DNA of 64,000 nt, from the NCBI GenBank assembly GCA_023238725.1, contig CM041547.1:20446744-20510743 (forward strand), read 5' to 3'. The translations under genes were made by a program, and so were the position numbers. The DNA comes from Scortum barcoo (Eukaryota > Chordata > Actinopteri > Centrarchiformes > Terapontidae). The notes under the pieces were generated by a model. It was not told the DNA's origin. It did no database searches and saw only the letters and a program-made list of their open reading frames with translations. Below are positions 13,681-26,500 of the stretch, in pieces. Each line of letters starts with the position of its first letter. Within the stretch, counting starts at the first letter, position 1.

Positions 13681-14078
13681 ATTAAGTGATAGGTTCCCTA
13701 ATGGCTAATCTGTATTCAGGATTTTATTCTCTGCTTGGTGCTGACCTCGGTCCTGAAATAAATGGAAAGGTCAGACTGACTTCTGTTGGTTCTATTATTG
13801 AGCGTCGTCTACACAGTTTGCACCGCAGTTGGGAGCCCTTGTTCATTCAGTCTCCTGCAGGTGTTGTTGACGTACTCTGGCACCCAGCTGAGTCTGAGGA
13901 TTTGACGTGCGCAGACAAGGCCGGGTAGATAAAGAAGCATGTGTGGAGAAGGTAACCAGGTGTTTCGAGCCTCAGCAAAGAAGGACGCCATCCATCCTGA
14001 GGAGCAGACAGGAGCTCTGACATTTGAATTTATCAACATTTCCAGTTCGTAAAGGATCCCTTCGTACGAGCCGCAGGT
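13681..14078. other. Region just upstream of the small membrane-protein CDS
   Basis: This may hold the 5' UTR or promoter of the CDS at 14079. An acceptor-like TTTCCAG ends at 14042. The frame stays open from 14028 to the ATG, so a spliced upstream extension is possible. No TATA box could be fixed. Confidence 0.3.
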
Positions 14079-14279
14079 ATGGAGCCCATCGCTCAGACAG
14101 TGGAGGCAGCAGAAGCTCACTTGCAGAGGCGAGGCTGGAGGTTTGTGGCAAAGCGGGGAGCCTCGTCGCAGTTTGTGGGGAGCACCATCATGGTCCTGTC
14201 CACTTATGCTGTCGCTACCCTGACCATGAACTTTGGGAAGAACATGCAGGAGCGACGATTACGACCAAACGGCAACTAG
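14079..14279 (+). CDS. Putative small single-pass membrane protein, 66 aa
   Basis: I do not recognise this protein. The N-terminal half (residues 1-26) is helical-looking and ends in a basic patch (LQRRGWRFVAKRG). Residues about 31-51 form one hydrophobic segment with small and polar residues (FVGSTIMVLSTYAVATLTMNF), followed by a short basic tail that ends RPNGN. This layout fits a small organellar or ER membrane protein. Support for a real gene: G at -3 and +4 around the ATG, third codon positions mostly G or C unlike the AT-rich flanks, and an AATAAA about 620 bases downstream. The frame is open back to a stop at 14025, with an acceptor-like site ending at 14042, so the ATG could lie inside a longer last exon. 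It is upstream of rtbdn on the same strand. No function is claimed. Confidence 0.5.
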   Translation: MEPIAQTVEAAEAHLQRRGWRFVAKRGASSQFVGSTIMVLSTYAVATLTMNFGKNMQERRLRPNGN

Positions 14280-14925
14280 CAGCAAAGACAGAAATGGCAG
14301 GAGGAGCTAGGATGCACAGAACTTTTATGCCTCAACTCAAACTCATACCAACTTTACGCTGCGAGGATGTGAGAGGACATCCGAAATCAGCCTCTGCAGG
14401 AGTCAGGTATCTGGTTCAATCCAGTGTTTTACCTGAAGTGGGAGATGGAAAATAATGAAGGGGCATAAATACTCTGTATGCAGTGCAGCCATGTGACCAC
14501 AGGGTGGAGAACTGGAGCTTCTTCCTCACTTGCTTGATTTCATCCAGCAGCAAGCCACAGGATCACTGGAGATTGAATGTCTCTTCCGGCTCAAAAGAAC
14601 AGAACAGAGACTGTATTGACCACAACCTTTCTGATGCATTAGACAGAATGGGAATTACAGATATTTAGATGCTCTGTGTCTAACAAGTAAAGTTTTAGAT
14701 ATGTACTATGGTGGGGTTTTTTTTTCTATCTTTGTTACAAAATTGCCTGTTTATTTTCATAAAATGTCTGAGTGACTATGTGGCAGTGGACTGGTGATGT
14801 GCATTTTCTAAATGTCATGTTGTATTTCTTGAACGTCTGTCAGCTAATGGTACAGAAAATGACTTTCAAAAAATGTATATTCGATCGAAATGCTGTCTTT
14901 GAATAAATGGAGAAATAGATTCTAG
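14280..14925 (+). terminator. Putative 3' UTR and poly(A) signal of the small gene
   Basis: AATAAA at about 14902-14907 (context TTTGAATAAATGG) follows AT-rich sequence with no other coding potential. A dispersed repeat starts just after it, at about 14940, which fits a transcript ending here. Confidence 0.45.
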
Positions 14926-14939
14926 TTTCAAGTCAAGTC

Positions 14940-15185
14940 ATTTTTATTTTTACAGACCAATATCACAAATCACAGTTTGCCTCAGGGGGGTTTACAGTCT
15001 GTATAGCATACAACACCCACGACTCGGCTGAAAAAACTCCCCAAATAAAAATGTTTTACAGGGAAAAATGGAGGAAACCATCAGGAGGAGCAACTGAGGA
15101 GGGATCCCTCTCCCAGGATGGACAGACATGTAATAGATGTCGAGTGTACAGAATCCACAGTAACATCACAGTGGTACACTTTAAC
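14940..15185 (+). repeat. Dispersed fish repeat, family D, copy 1
   Basis: Blocks CAATATCACAAATCAC, TTTGCCTCAGGGGGGTTTAC, GAGGGATCCCTCTCCCAG and GATGGACAGACATGTAATAG occur in the same order and strand at 37741-38300. The two copies define the family from the window alone, and I recall it as abundant in percomorph fish. It carries no open frame of note. Confidence 0.8.
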
Positions 15186-17335
15186 ATTGCAGTGTGCAGA
15201 TTTCTCTTATGATGTGAAATCATTTGCTGTCATCTCACACCTGCAGAAACATCTTGACAAAAACGTCAAAGCAGTCAAAGATTAAACACAAGAAGATTAA
15301 AAATAATCAAGTAAAACAGTCCAGTCCAGGTAAACATACAGTACATTACAGTACACTACAGTACACTAACAATTAACTATGGCTTTTAACCGATGTTATT
15401 ACTCTTTTCTTTTTATAGAAAAACATCAATGTAAGTCATTGCTCCAATTTATCCAAGTGCAAACCTCAGACTCTCAGTGACATTTTAGACATTGCTTCTG
15501 AACAAAAACCTTAATTAGCAGCACCAACAATTTGGTATTTGACCAGTGACATTTGTGTCAACTGAAAGGTCACTTAACTTGACCTTTCTTTGAGAGTAGC
15601 TTCTACACTCGCAGCAGTAGTGGTTCCTTTCACCATTAAATGCTACAAAATAATGTAAACCACAGCTAGCTGAGATAAAAATGCAGGCTAATTAAACACA
15701 TAGACAGGATTTAATGAACTTAAGGAACTCCCCATGTTTCCAGGCAGAGGATAATCTCAGGACAATCTCAGCGCAGGATTTCCTCAAGATGAGGAAATAG
15801 AAAATCGAGAAGTTTCTGTGACTTTCTTCTGCTCATTTTATCGACTGTTGGCTGTTTATCCATAACTTTGCTTTAAGCCAACTACTTCACCTCTGCTCAT
15901 TTACTAACTAGTTTTCACTTTACTGAAAATCAGCATCCAAACAGTGACTTTGATTTGATTAAAAAAAGTTACCTGACTTAATAAATGGAGCTATATGTGT
16001 ACAGGCAAATGAAAAAGTAGTTCCAGGGGTACAAAAGCTGCAGTACACAACTTCAAAAGTTTCCCTGCATTCCAGAAAAGTTTTCAGGCCAGTTCACCGC
16101 TTTACACCTTTTTTTTCCAAACATGCAGATGGTTGAAGTGTCTACCGTCCCGGTGAAATAGGTCAGTGGAACAACAAATCAAAGAAACTCTAACTGGCGG
16201 AAATGAATGTCTATCAGTTAGCGAGCTGACAAGGATGGGCGACACTGTTTGCCAGCTGAGGGCCAGCCTGAGGCTCACAGCGCAGGCACTGACCCAACCC
16301 TGTTAAATGAGAACGGCAACAAGGGTACACAGAGAGCAGCGATGGCCTGCTTTGTCCTCCCTCCCTCGGTTCCCTGAATAGCTCCCGCACAAAGGATATC
16401 GTTATTTCTCCTCTAATTACCAGATGGAGGGCTGTTTGTCTGCCTCTCGCTCCTTTGCTCTCACCCCCAGAAATAAAGTGCTCTGCTGTGATGACCCTTA
16501 GCAGTTATGAAACAGTCTGGTGGACAACGGGGCCCGAGCGAGCCCTAATTTCCTCGTTCAGCTCACGCACTATGAGTCTGAGTTGAGGCTCCACTGAGAG
16601 CATTTCATCTGTGCTCAATCTGTGTGTTTATGCGATGGCCAATCTGTCTGGTCCCTTCACGTCCCTACATGGTTTTGTTGCCAAAACCAATCATGTCTAA
16701 GGCGTGTCACCAATTTCACAGTCTTGGTTTTAGGCAGACGTATCTAGGCCACAAGACACTCTCCATCTGCTCTTTGGTGGCCAAAAGCCTTGGGAGGTCA
16801 CTCAGAGAGGGAGAGAGAGAGAGAGAGAGAGAGAGATGCACCAAGCCAGGGATTAGGCTGGCACACCAGGTCCAAGGGGAGGTGAGATTAAAAGACAGGA
16901 GTAATAACACACACACACACAGTGGAAAAACGCACTGGCGGCATCCACATAACCCCATTCTGAACATGCATTGTCGGGCTGTCATGGAGCAAATATGACT
17001 TTAAATCTTAAAATGTTTCAGTGGAGGGACTTAACGGCATTCTTTTGGGAAACACACCTTATGGTAGCATTTACTGGCAAGGTCACCCACTCCCGGTTCA
17101 GATGACCTACATGGACACAGGTGGCGAAGAACAAAAAATAATTTAAAAAAAAAGCCTCCGGAAAAATAAGCTGAAGTGAACTCTGTCTTAATGATAACAG
17201 GAAAGATTACCCCCCTGCGAGTTCATGGTGTTTTGTTCGGCAGAGATTTGTGTTCCCTGTCCTCAGCATATCATGCAGTATTAAATCTCAGCTATACCCT
17301 CCTCTAACCCTGTCATCTGGAAAAAGCCCTGACCT

Positions 17336-17371
<36 letters not shown>

Positions 17372-17765
17372 AGAGGCGAGAGAGAGAGAGAGAGAGAGAG
17401 CTGGGGAGAACAGGTGTGACTCAGCACCACCTGTGAATGATCCACTCCAAATCAAGGGCAACACATCCCTTATGGGGGTCTCTCTCTTTTTTTTTTTTTT
17501 TTTTTGGCCTTTAAATCAATTTGAGGATTCAGGGTTTGTTTTTGTTTTCGCTGTTTCTATCTTCAACAAACTGAGATGGAAGGCTGTCAACAAGGAGGAT
17601 TTGGTAAACATCTCATTGGGAGATTAACAAGGAGGGAGTCTTTTCTGTGTGCGTATGTGAGTGGGGAGGGAGGGAGGGAGAGAGAGAGAGAGAGAGGGGA
17701 GGGCTTCCCAGCATGGGGCAGAGGGAGGGGGTGAGCTGCCTGGTGGTGGGGACTGAAATGTCCTT
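15186..17765. other. Noncoding stretch upstream of rtbdn
   Basis: No gene is recognised. GA runs lie at 16804-16836 and 17379-17400, a TG run at 17339-17368 and a T run near 17490. The sequence becomes purine-rich approaching the rtbdn promoter. Confidence 0.45.
17339..17401. repeat. Compound TG/GA microsatellite
   Basis: A pure TG run at 17339-17368 is followed after ten bases by a GA run at 17379-17400. It lies about 370 bases upstream of the proposed rtbdn TATA box. Confidence 0.9.
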
Positions 17766-17775
17766 CATATAAACC
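17665..17775 (+). promoter_or_regulatory. rtbdn: Proposed rtbdn core promoter
   Basis: An ATATAAAC TATA-like motif lies at about 17768-17775, with an AG/GGGA purine run at 17665-17699 upstream. A start site about 25-30 bases downstream (near 17,798) would give a first exon running to the GT donor at 18,045. The promoter call is inferred from this spacing and the downstream gene; no start site can be seen directly. Confidence 0.4.
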
Positions 17776-17827
17776 GGTGACAAAGTGGCGAGCAGCGGCC
17801 CCCGGGCAGCAGAGATCACAGCCAGCA

Positions 17828-17906
17828 CAGAGAGAGACAGACAGACACAGAGAGAGAGAGACAGACAGAGAGAGACAGACAGAGAGAGAGAGAGAGAGAG
17901 AAAGAG
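17828..17906 (+). repeat. GA/GACA purine tract in the rtbdn leader
   Basis: A nearly pure run of GA and GACA units. It produces long Arg-Glu open frames on one strand and Leu-Ser frames on the other, which are not genes. Confidence 0.9.
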
Positions 17907-17923
17907 GAGGAGACCGGAGCACC

Positions 17924-18013
17924 ATGTACAGGCGCCGGATCCACAGCAACGCACCGGGGAGACGCAGAGGAAGACGCTCACCGGCAGGAAAGGATCAAAA
18001 CAGAGGAAACTAA
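17924..18013 (+). CDS. Arginine-rich upstream ORF in the rtbdn leader
   Basis: The ATG at 17,924 (context CACCATGT, A at -3) starts a 29-codon frame with ten arginines (MYRRRIHS..., then RRRGRR) that stops at 18,013, before the donor at 18,045. If the leader exon is right, this upstream ORF precedes the main start and could dampen or regulate translation. It could equally be a chance frame in GC-rich leader sequence. No homologue is known to me. Confidence 0.25.
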   Translation: MYRRRIHSNAPGRRRGRRSPAGKDQNRGN

Positions 18014-18044
18014 TCCGGACCGAGCGACATTTACTCACCGGCAG

Positions 18045-19169
18045 GTAAAAAATACATGTGAATAAATATAAAAACAGAGGAAGATCTAAAAACTGCTGTG
18101 CCAAATAGAGCCAGCAACACCTGAGTCGACAGGTCTCCGCGATGTTGGTCTGATTTCAGGAGGTGTGACACTCTCACAGGTTTATATGAGGATGGTACAT
18201 TAATGATGCTGAGACAAAGAGAGAGATGTCATGAAGTGGCTTGAGGTCGGTGTAAACTCACTTCACAGGAAAGACTGGACATGTTGTGCAGAAGGTTTTT
18301 TTTATTATTATTATTTTATTATTTTTTTAAAAACTGCGATTTTTAACCTGTTTAAGTTCAAGCTTTGGTCAAGATTTGCTTTAAATGATGTGAGCTGCTG
18401 CCCGGGCCTCACTTTTATTATGTTTTGCAGGAGGGATCAGATATCGTCTGTTTGGTTGATGATAATCACAACATGCAGTGTTTATGGATTTTTTCTTTTC
18501 AAGGTTGGATCAATTGTTCCTGTTCAATTACTGAGGACACTACTTTAATACATACCCCTATTGGAAACTGCATCCACTGCTGACTCTGGCCTCTAACTGC
18601 ATCTGTTTACGAATCCGTGGTAATATAGAAATGGTGAATGAGTAAAAAACAAAGCTTTTTTTACTGTATATGTGTGCGTAAAATCAGAGGCGCACCTGTC
18701 CTGTCCTGTCCATGCGGCCGTGTCCAACAGATTTGTTTAATTCGTGTTATGTAGGTTACACATCGGCCAGCCGCTTGTCAGATTAAACAGCCACGCATGT
18801 CATCCAGCTCAGCACGGTGCCTCAGTCTCACCTAATTAGGCTCACCCTGTCTACCGGGTCACCACACGCAGGGCGCGCACGGAGCTCAGCAGCCTCCATG
18901 TCTCACTCACACTGCATCACTGTGTGCGGCACAATGATGAAGCCAGGAGGCGTGAGAACAGCTCTGATCGGGGATTTTACATCCAGTGTGTTAAATGTTT
19001 TATAAGCTGTGCACCGAGAAGAATTATCCATCATTAATCATCTGTATTAATTGTTGCGCTGTGTTATGTGTCTTCTTCTTGTGGGGTTTGGTTCTTGCTG
19101 CTGTCAGGTAAGAGGACTGTGTGTTTGGTCTGCCGCTGTCCAAAGTGCTGAACTCTCTCTTCTTCGCAG
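18045..19169 (+). other. rtbdn: Proposed rtbdn intron 1
   Basis: About 1.1 kb between the GTAAAA donor and the CTTCTTCGCAG acceptor. It holds a T/A-rich run near 18,300 and no other recognisable element. Confidence 0.4.
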
Positions 19170-19183
19170 GCCTGTTTGCAGAG

Positions 19184-19343
19184 ATGGCTGTCACCTCTCG
19201 CCCTCTGCTGTTGATTTGCGCATATTTGGCGGCCGCGCTGATTGGCGGAGGCCGCTCGGAGGGGGTGTGTCTCCAGGACGGCAAGCACAAGGCCGCGCCC
19301 AGCCCGGAGCCCCACCTGAGGGAGTGTGGGCTGTATGCTGACA
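19184..19343 (+). CDS. rtbdn: rtbdn coding exon 1: signal peptide and N-terminus
   Basis: Encodes residues 1-53 plus one base. The ATG at 19,184 is the first in the exon that starts after the acceptor at 19,169 and gives a clear signal peptide. The frame is open further upstream (to 19,121), but that part lies in the intron. The donor is ACA|GTGAGT. The segment carries the mature cysteines C29 and C48. Confidence 0.75.
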
Positions 19344-22300
19344 GTGAGTGTGTGCCCCCCTGTTGAATGGTGTGTGGTGACAGTCTGTGACAGACGTATC
19401 GAAGCAGATCTCCTGACTGACACTGAAATGTGTTCCCGTCCTTTGCTGCTGACAGATAGCTGCTGCACGGAGGACGACATCCAGGACATCTCCCACGTCC
19501 CCTCTGTTATCAATAAGAATGAACCCTGGGACAAGTGTGGGCCCCTGAGCGCAGAGTAAGTCTCACCCAGCAGATGTCCGTCTGATCCGGACCCTTTCAA
19601 TTTCACCTTAAAGTGTGTGTGTGTAACCAGTAAACAATGGAGAATGGGACAACTTTGTTAAAAGGTGTCACTCATTGTGTCACACACACAGAATTAGGTC
19701 TGTGCAGCTCCCCCCAACACTACAGAGCAACATCTTTCAGCTCACTCTTTTCATTTAATGGCCCCAAACTTTCCTGTTTTTGGTCCACTCTCCCAGTCTC
19801 ATTAAATTGTTAGCTGGTAGCTGCTCTAAAAGCTGAACCAACCGGCGACCATCAAAAGTCTGTTCGACGGACAGCGAGCAAAGGGACAAAAATTTTCCCC
19901 AGGAGGTGGTAGAGGCCAAAAACTGTGCAAAAGCAGGAGTGAATGCTGGACTTTAAATTCATCAGGTGGTCAGAAAAATGATGCCAAATGGATGCTAATG
20001 TTGCTCCGTAAATAAGCAACTGTTTGCAGCAGTGCTGTGTTTACAGCTTGATTTCATTGCCCGCAGGAGTCCAAACATCAGTTATTGCAGGTTTGAATGG
20101 CTTCAGTGAAAGATTTTTTTCCCCCATTGTGTCATAATGACACCCTGCTGAATGAAGTATTTAAACTGCACAAATAATATGTTGAATAAACAGTGTAACC
20201 TGCCGGTAGGTGTGTGGTTACAATCAAAACAAGATTTTATTCAACCATACAGGAGACTTTTGACTAGATTTTGGTTAGATTAAGGTATCTTACTGGTGAA
20301 TTACAGGGAAGTGAGCAAAAAAAAACAAGACAAGAGACAAGACAAGGATGAAGAAACAGTAAACTAGCACAATAAAAAAAAACACTCAAACATACAAATG
20401 ATCAGATGTGTTAAACAGCATAAAAACAGCTAGGTCATGTCATCTTCACCTGCTCTGTGACGAGCCACTCCAGGTCAGCCCTCCCAGGGTCAAGAAAAGC
20501 TTAAACACAGATGTCATTTGTCATCCTGTTAGCACTAACCAGTCCCCTCCCTCCCTCTCTCTCTTTCTCTCCTCAGGTGTGAAGGCTTTCTGAAGCGTGT
20601 GTCGTGCTTTTACCGCTGCTCCCCTGACGCGGCGCGCTGGCCTCATCCCCACCGCCGCTCGTACATCCAGGCTGTGCCGCTCTGCCACAGCTTCTGCCGT
20701 GATTGGTGAGGCTGCCAAGCGCATTGCCAAGCAAACCTAAATCAAAATCAGTGTCTGCCTGTGAGGCTGCCAAGAGGGAGATTACCAGCCAGAGTAACAA
20801 CAGCATACTGTGCTACCCATACTAAGAGCTGTCCCCACCCTGTGGTTACATGCTGTTTATTAGAGTATCTAATAAACTGTACATCAGTCTTTTCTTATGA
20901 AACAGGTAGGGTACAAAAAGGTGTAACAGTGGCTCCCAGGCTCAGGTTCATAGCCGCTCAGGGGATTCTAAGCAAAATGAGAAACAGCTTCCTGTCGTGG
21001 TTGTTTCGCCTTCAGACACAAATAGAGATCTTCACATCCCTGAGACAAAATACTTGTACTAGCAGTGGTTGTTGCCATGAAAAAATATGAAAACTGCTTC
21101 CATTTTCTGTGACTAAATAGAGTTTGGGTGTATTTACATTGAGAGTGTGCATATTTAAAGTAAAGGTTCCACATTTGGGATTTTTTTTCACTCCCTTGCC
21201 AAGACTTTGACGCGAGGACTGATACCACTCTCATGTTTGTACAGTAAATATGAATCTAATTAGTTACATGTCATACCTCGTTTGTTCAATATGCTAAAAA
21301 AAAAAAACACATTAGAGTTAGAGTGAGTTAAATGAAAAATGTGTGTCTCAGGAGGCAGAGCAGGCCCACCTCCTCCTGCCCTCATGCAGAGGAGTCCTTG
21401 TCATTGAACACAGTGGGCTGCATGCTTTGTGGCTCGCCTCAGCGTGTGAATGGGTGACCGAGTGGTGAAAACCTTGTAAAAACCTTTGGATAAAACATCT
21501 ACGTAAATGCAGCTATTTATGTCGAGGACAAAACTGGACGTTTCTGTGCACTGCTGCGAAATGTTCTGGCACATCACTCCTGGTAAAGCAGCAAATTGTG
21601 TTCTGTTCTGTTTCCCCTAGCACCAATCTTTATGTTAGATTGCTGACCACCTACTGGCTGTATCTTCACATGTAGAATAAAAACATGAAAGTGGTGTCAA
21701 TCCTCTCTTCTGACTCTCAGCAAGAAATCAAATAAGCGCACTTCCAAAAATTTTGAACTGTTCCTTTAAAAACCGAGCGCACCTCAAATGAAAACGTGGC
21801 TCTCTTAGCTCTCTGGTGTACATCATGAGAAAACATTCAAAGAAGAGAATTACACTTTGATGTTTTGCCATTTTGCCAGGTATTTCATTTTGAGAATTTG
21901 CATACCTTTCTTCAGGTTCGACGCGTGCAGGATGGACATGACGTGTGCTCGTAACTGGGCCAGAGACCCCCGAGGACAGAACTGTACTGGAACCTGTGTT
22001 CAGTATCAGCAGGTAGGCTTTGATCAGACACATCTGTGACCGGCTGCTTACATAATCTGGAACCTTGTGGATTTTGTGGGTTTGTGGGTTTTGTTCTGTT
22101 TTTCTGGCATCAGCGGAAACCAAACATTTGTTTTATTGTTTTAGTCACACTCGCAGCATGGCTTTATGGGTGGTAATTCCTGTCTGTTCACCACTTTGGT
22201 CCAGACAACTGTTGGATGGTTCGTCATGAAATTTGGAGCAGGCATTCATGTTCCCATCAGGATTAATTGTATAACCTTGATGATGACTTTACTTTTTATT

Positions 22301-23221
22301 TTATTCTATCATCAGGTAAAAATAACCTGCAAAAAGACATTTCCATCTGTACTTTGTGCTTAATGTAAGTTAGCAAATCTTAGCATGTTAAAATAAGACC
22401 TTCAAGCCTTGATCATACTCCAGGTTGGATGCACAATCACCTTACATTATAAATACTACAATTATATGTACAACACGTTCCACGCTTACACACTAGAAAA
22501 CATGATGGACTCCCCCTGACAGAGCTCCTTTGTTTGTTGTATTTGGCTGAACAACATGAAAAAGTAAAGCATTAAAAACTGTGTGCAACCACTTAACATT
22601 CGGACAGATGTTAAATACCATACATACATACACACTTTTGAGCAAATGTGCACAGATTTCAGGCTGTACACAGACGTCTGCACAGGAGACTTTGGCTAAC
22701 GATGAAATTCATGTCCCACACGGACACACGGACCCATCTCATTGGCCTTTAGATGATAATTATGGTGAACATTATACTTGCTAAACATCGGGATGTTCAC
22801 ATTATCATTGTGAGCATTTTGCCATGCAGGCGTCAGCATGTGGGCTTGTCACACAATTACAACAAGCCTCCAAAGTAATGGGTGTAAGCTGCGAGCACCT
22901 GTTTTAGTATTAGCAATGACATAAACTGTGCATTATGCCGTCAGAGCACGCCTCAGCTGAGATTCTCCTGGTGTCGCAGACCTCGCAGTTCATCCTTTCA
23001 GCCATGCGGTGCCTGTGGCAGGTCAGATACTGTGTCACAGAAGTGTCAGAGTGTAAGCAAAGGGTTAACAGCACATGGTGGCGCTGTGGGCTGAAGCATG
23101 AAAAGGTTCGGTCCTGCTTCAATGGGCAGAGGCCAGCTGGGTGATTTAAAAAGAGGCAGAGTCACAGAGGGGCTGGTGGGCAGCTAACTATCACACAACA
23201 CATGCCATGACACCTTTTTTG

Positions 23222-23318
<97 letters not shown>

Positions 23319-23538
23319 ATCTATCTATCTATCTATGTGTTCTTTGTGTTCTCTTTTTCTTCTCGTTTTCTCTACCTCTTTGCATGTGTGTTGCTCTTGC
23401 ACACACACACACACACACACACACAGGGAGACGAAAACACACCCCCAGACACCAGACCTATTAAGTCTCTCTGGTGGATATTAGATGATTACTGAAAATG
23501 ACAGATTTGTAGTAAGAGAGAAAATCTGAGAGTTGTTT

Positions 23539-23579
<41 letters not shown>

Positions 23580-26500
23580 GTGCGTGTGTGTGCATGTGTG
23601 TGCGCCTCTGAGCCAGTGTATTTTGGTGCTTTGTGTGCTTGTATTGGCCCATTTTCATGTAGGGCGCCACTAATGGCACAAAATAGGCTCCAATAATTTT
23701 AAGTAGCTCTCAGAACAGAGTGTTTTAAACAGCTCCTGAATACAAAGAAATGAGTCACCGCATTCGGCACATTCAACAAATCACTCCTCTGCAAACAAGT
23801 GCCTCTCCTAACGTTTTTTTTTGGAGGTCACAGCAGCAGAGCTTCATTTTGTTTTCTGCTGGCAGAGATGGGAGATTTCACAGTGGGCCACCTCGTGGTC
23901 TGAGCTCACAGCACATTAGTCCACCTCGGGGCTGAGACGTGCCACACAGGGAACTGCAAACATACACAGACTTACTTACTTATCGGTGCCACCACAAAAT
24001 AGCCTCTCACAATTTTCTCAACTTAGACATTTTTAAGCTTTACATTCAAACGATATAATACACAGATTCATCTTCACGACACCTTTTTCAAATCTTGAAA
24101 AGTTGGTGAGTTGGACAAACACACTCAGATACAGTCAGGATTTGTAAATGCTGACTGCAGTAGATGTCAGCTTGCATAGAAACGAGCTTATACATTTAAA
24201 GGAACACATAGGCGGACTCACACACACACACATACACACACACATCCATTGCATGCAAAAATCCCCCTGGCACTCTGTGTCTCACTCTGTCTTTGTACTC
24301 ATTGGTAACATTATTTGCCAGCCAAGGTCTGATTTATCTCAGCGTTAGGCACTCTTTCTGCTCCGGAAAGTGTGGGAACGAGGTTACATCTGCAAAGAGT
24401 GGCCATGTCTGCGCACAAAAACACAAATAGAGCTGAATTCTGTGGATCAGACGTGGTGGATTAAATATCTGAGGATATGAGGTTCCTGAACAGTGTGGTT
24501 TTATAGAATATCTTCTTTTTAACGCTTTAGATCGCAGCCTGAATATTATAGTGTAAAGATTTTGCGCATATGCAATGAAGCACTTACTTGGTAGTTACAA
24601 GGGAAGGAGTACAAATTTGCATTTAGAGGAGACTTAGAAATAAATGACTCTGCAAGTACTTTTTTAAATTACCATGCACATAATAATAAGCTTTAGCCTA
24701 TATGTCATTTCAAAGTAGCTTTATTTTCTATGTTTTTCACAAGTAATACTACACATTACAGTCAACATATACTTGTGTTTTAATTACTTTGAAAAGAGGT
24801 GAACAAGAGACCACTAAGCCCCCCTCTCGTCCTCCTCTCCTGTACTTACATATTTGTCCTGGCACACTGTAAGAATTGTCAAATAAACTAAATAATTACA
24901 TTATGTCAGGAATTACTTTTGAAATATAATCAAACTCACCAATGCATTTTGTTTAAAGATGTCATAAAAATCTGTCAAATATTGTGCTGACATACATAGA
25001 TAAGAGTGTTAGAGATTTTCAATTATGCAAGTGTTCAATATCATTACTATTGTCTCCTGTTCTCATTTCTATTCAGTTGCACAAAAAAATTAAATGTACC
25101 CTTTTTCTAACTAAGATCTTGACCCCTGGCCATGAAAATGATTGCAATCAACGACTGCTGTAAGAAAAATGTAATGTTTTGCCGCTGCCAACCAGTTTAC
25201 AGACACAGGTCCTCTCTCTTTTCTGTTTCCTTTTCACACCAGGTGTAATGTCATGGGTTTCAGACAGAGAAGGGCAGGATTAAATAAGATAAGGATGGGA
25301 AGGACAGAACAGAGCCCCGGGAAATTTCAGTATCTCACTTATTTGATCACACCATGTCGTCTAAAGCCACTTGTGCTCGTACTGAATTAGCTTTGGCAGC
25401 AAACCCTGTCTGCCTGGGGAAGGACAGAAGTGCTTGTGTGTGTGTGCGCGCGCACCTCTGTGTGTATTACAGGGTCGCTGCGATAAGACCTAAGTGTCAG
25501 ACAGAGAGTATGTGTAGTAGAGAGAAATAGCTGTCATCCTCTTTGTCCTTGGAACATGGTAAATATATTACAGCTTTTTCTTCTCTGAGCGCCCCGTGTG
25601 ACTCAGTCTTAATCCCCCAACAGACAGGAGGATGAAAGGAAGCAGACGTTAGGGTGGGTGGGTGCGGGGGGGTTGCTAGAGAGAAACAGGGAGAATGAGA
25701 GAGATATACAAACAGTGTGTGCAGCAATAAGCAAGAGAAGGAGGGGAAAAAAGATGCAATGGGAGGATATAGTGGAAGTGAGGTAGGGGACAAAATGAGC
25801 TACAGCAGGACGCAGACTTGTGGCTTGGCAGCACACATTAATGACTGGTTATGAGGCTGTTGCTGGAGACACAGAAAAGCCACAGCCTGCGTGTCACTGA
25901 AACTTCACTAATTAGCTTTACCCACCTATTTCCGAGTGTGTCAGCTTACAGCATTTACAGTTAAACAGCTTAAATGTTGAATTGTGATTTGTTTCTTCTT
26001 TTTTTTTTCAGCATTATGCAATATCCACCTCTAATCTGTGTCTTATTAGAGAGGAGTGTCATTTTTCTTGCTCCAGAAGACATAACAGCTAATGTCAGCA
26101 GTAACTGGAGTTTTTCCTCAAAGTATAACTTTATGAGGACTGAGCACTGTAATGAATTTCCTGTCAGATAGTGAAGATAGTGAAGACAGAAGGTGCTGGA
26201 AGTGACCTTTTGCGCTTTATATCTGTCCGTCGACTCCGCGAGGACTGACAGAGTCGTCGTTCCACCGTAGAGGCGGTGCAGAGATGAAGTCTTTCTGATG
26301 CCAGTTTGACAATTTCAAGGTCATCGTGTCTTATAATTTGCTCTCAGGGCTGGTGGAGACAAAAGGCGCTTGTGAGAGAAGCTGCCAGGTGCCCACAGCC
26401 CCCCTCTCACACCTGGTACCAGGTGTTTGTTTTCAAGGCTGGCGCTGCCCTGAAAGGCCAAAATCTATTATTCCATTTGATGTTTACAAAGGTTAGGATA

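Larger units (their letters stand above)
17798..18044 (+). other. rtbdn: Proposed rtbdn exon 1 (5' UTR)
   Basis: GC-rich sequence ends in the strong donor CAG|GTAAAA at 18,044/18,045. The start is set only by the TATA-like motif upstream. Within it is a long GA/GACA tract (17,828-17,906) and one upstream ATG. The next exon begins after TTCGCAG at 19,169, and its first ATG opens the signal peptide, so this exon would be untranslated apart from the upstream ORF. Confidence 0.4.

Noticed and set aside
17587..18104. Long Leu-Ser or Arg-Glu open frames around the rtbdn leader
   Set aside because: They follow GA/CT tracts on either strand and have no domain.
19064..19606. 180-codon - strand open frame across rtbdn exons
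   Set aside because: It runs antisense through two well-supported rtbdn exons and the intron between them.
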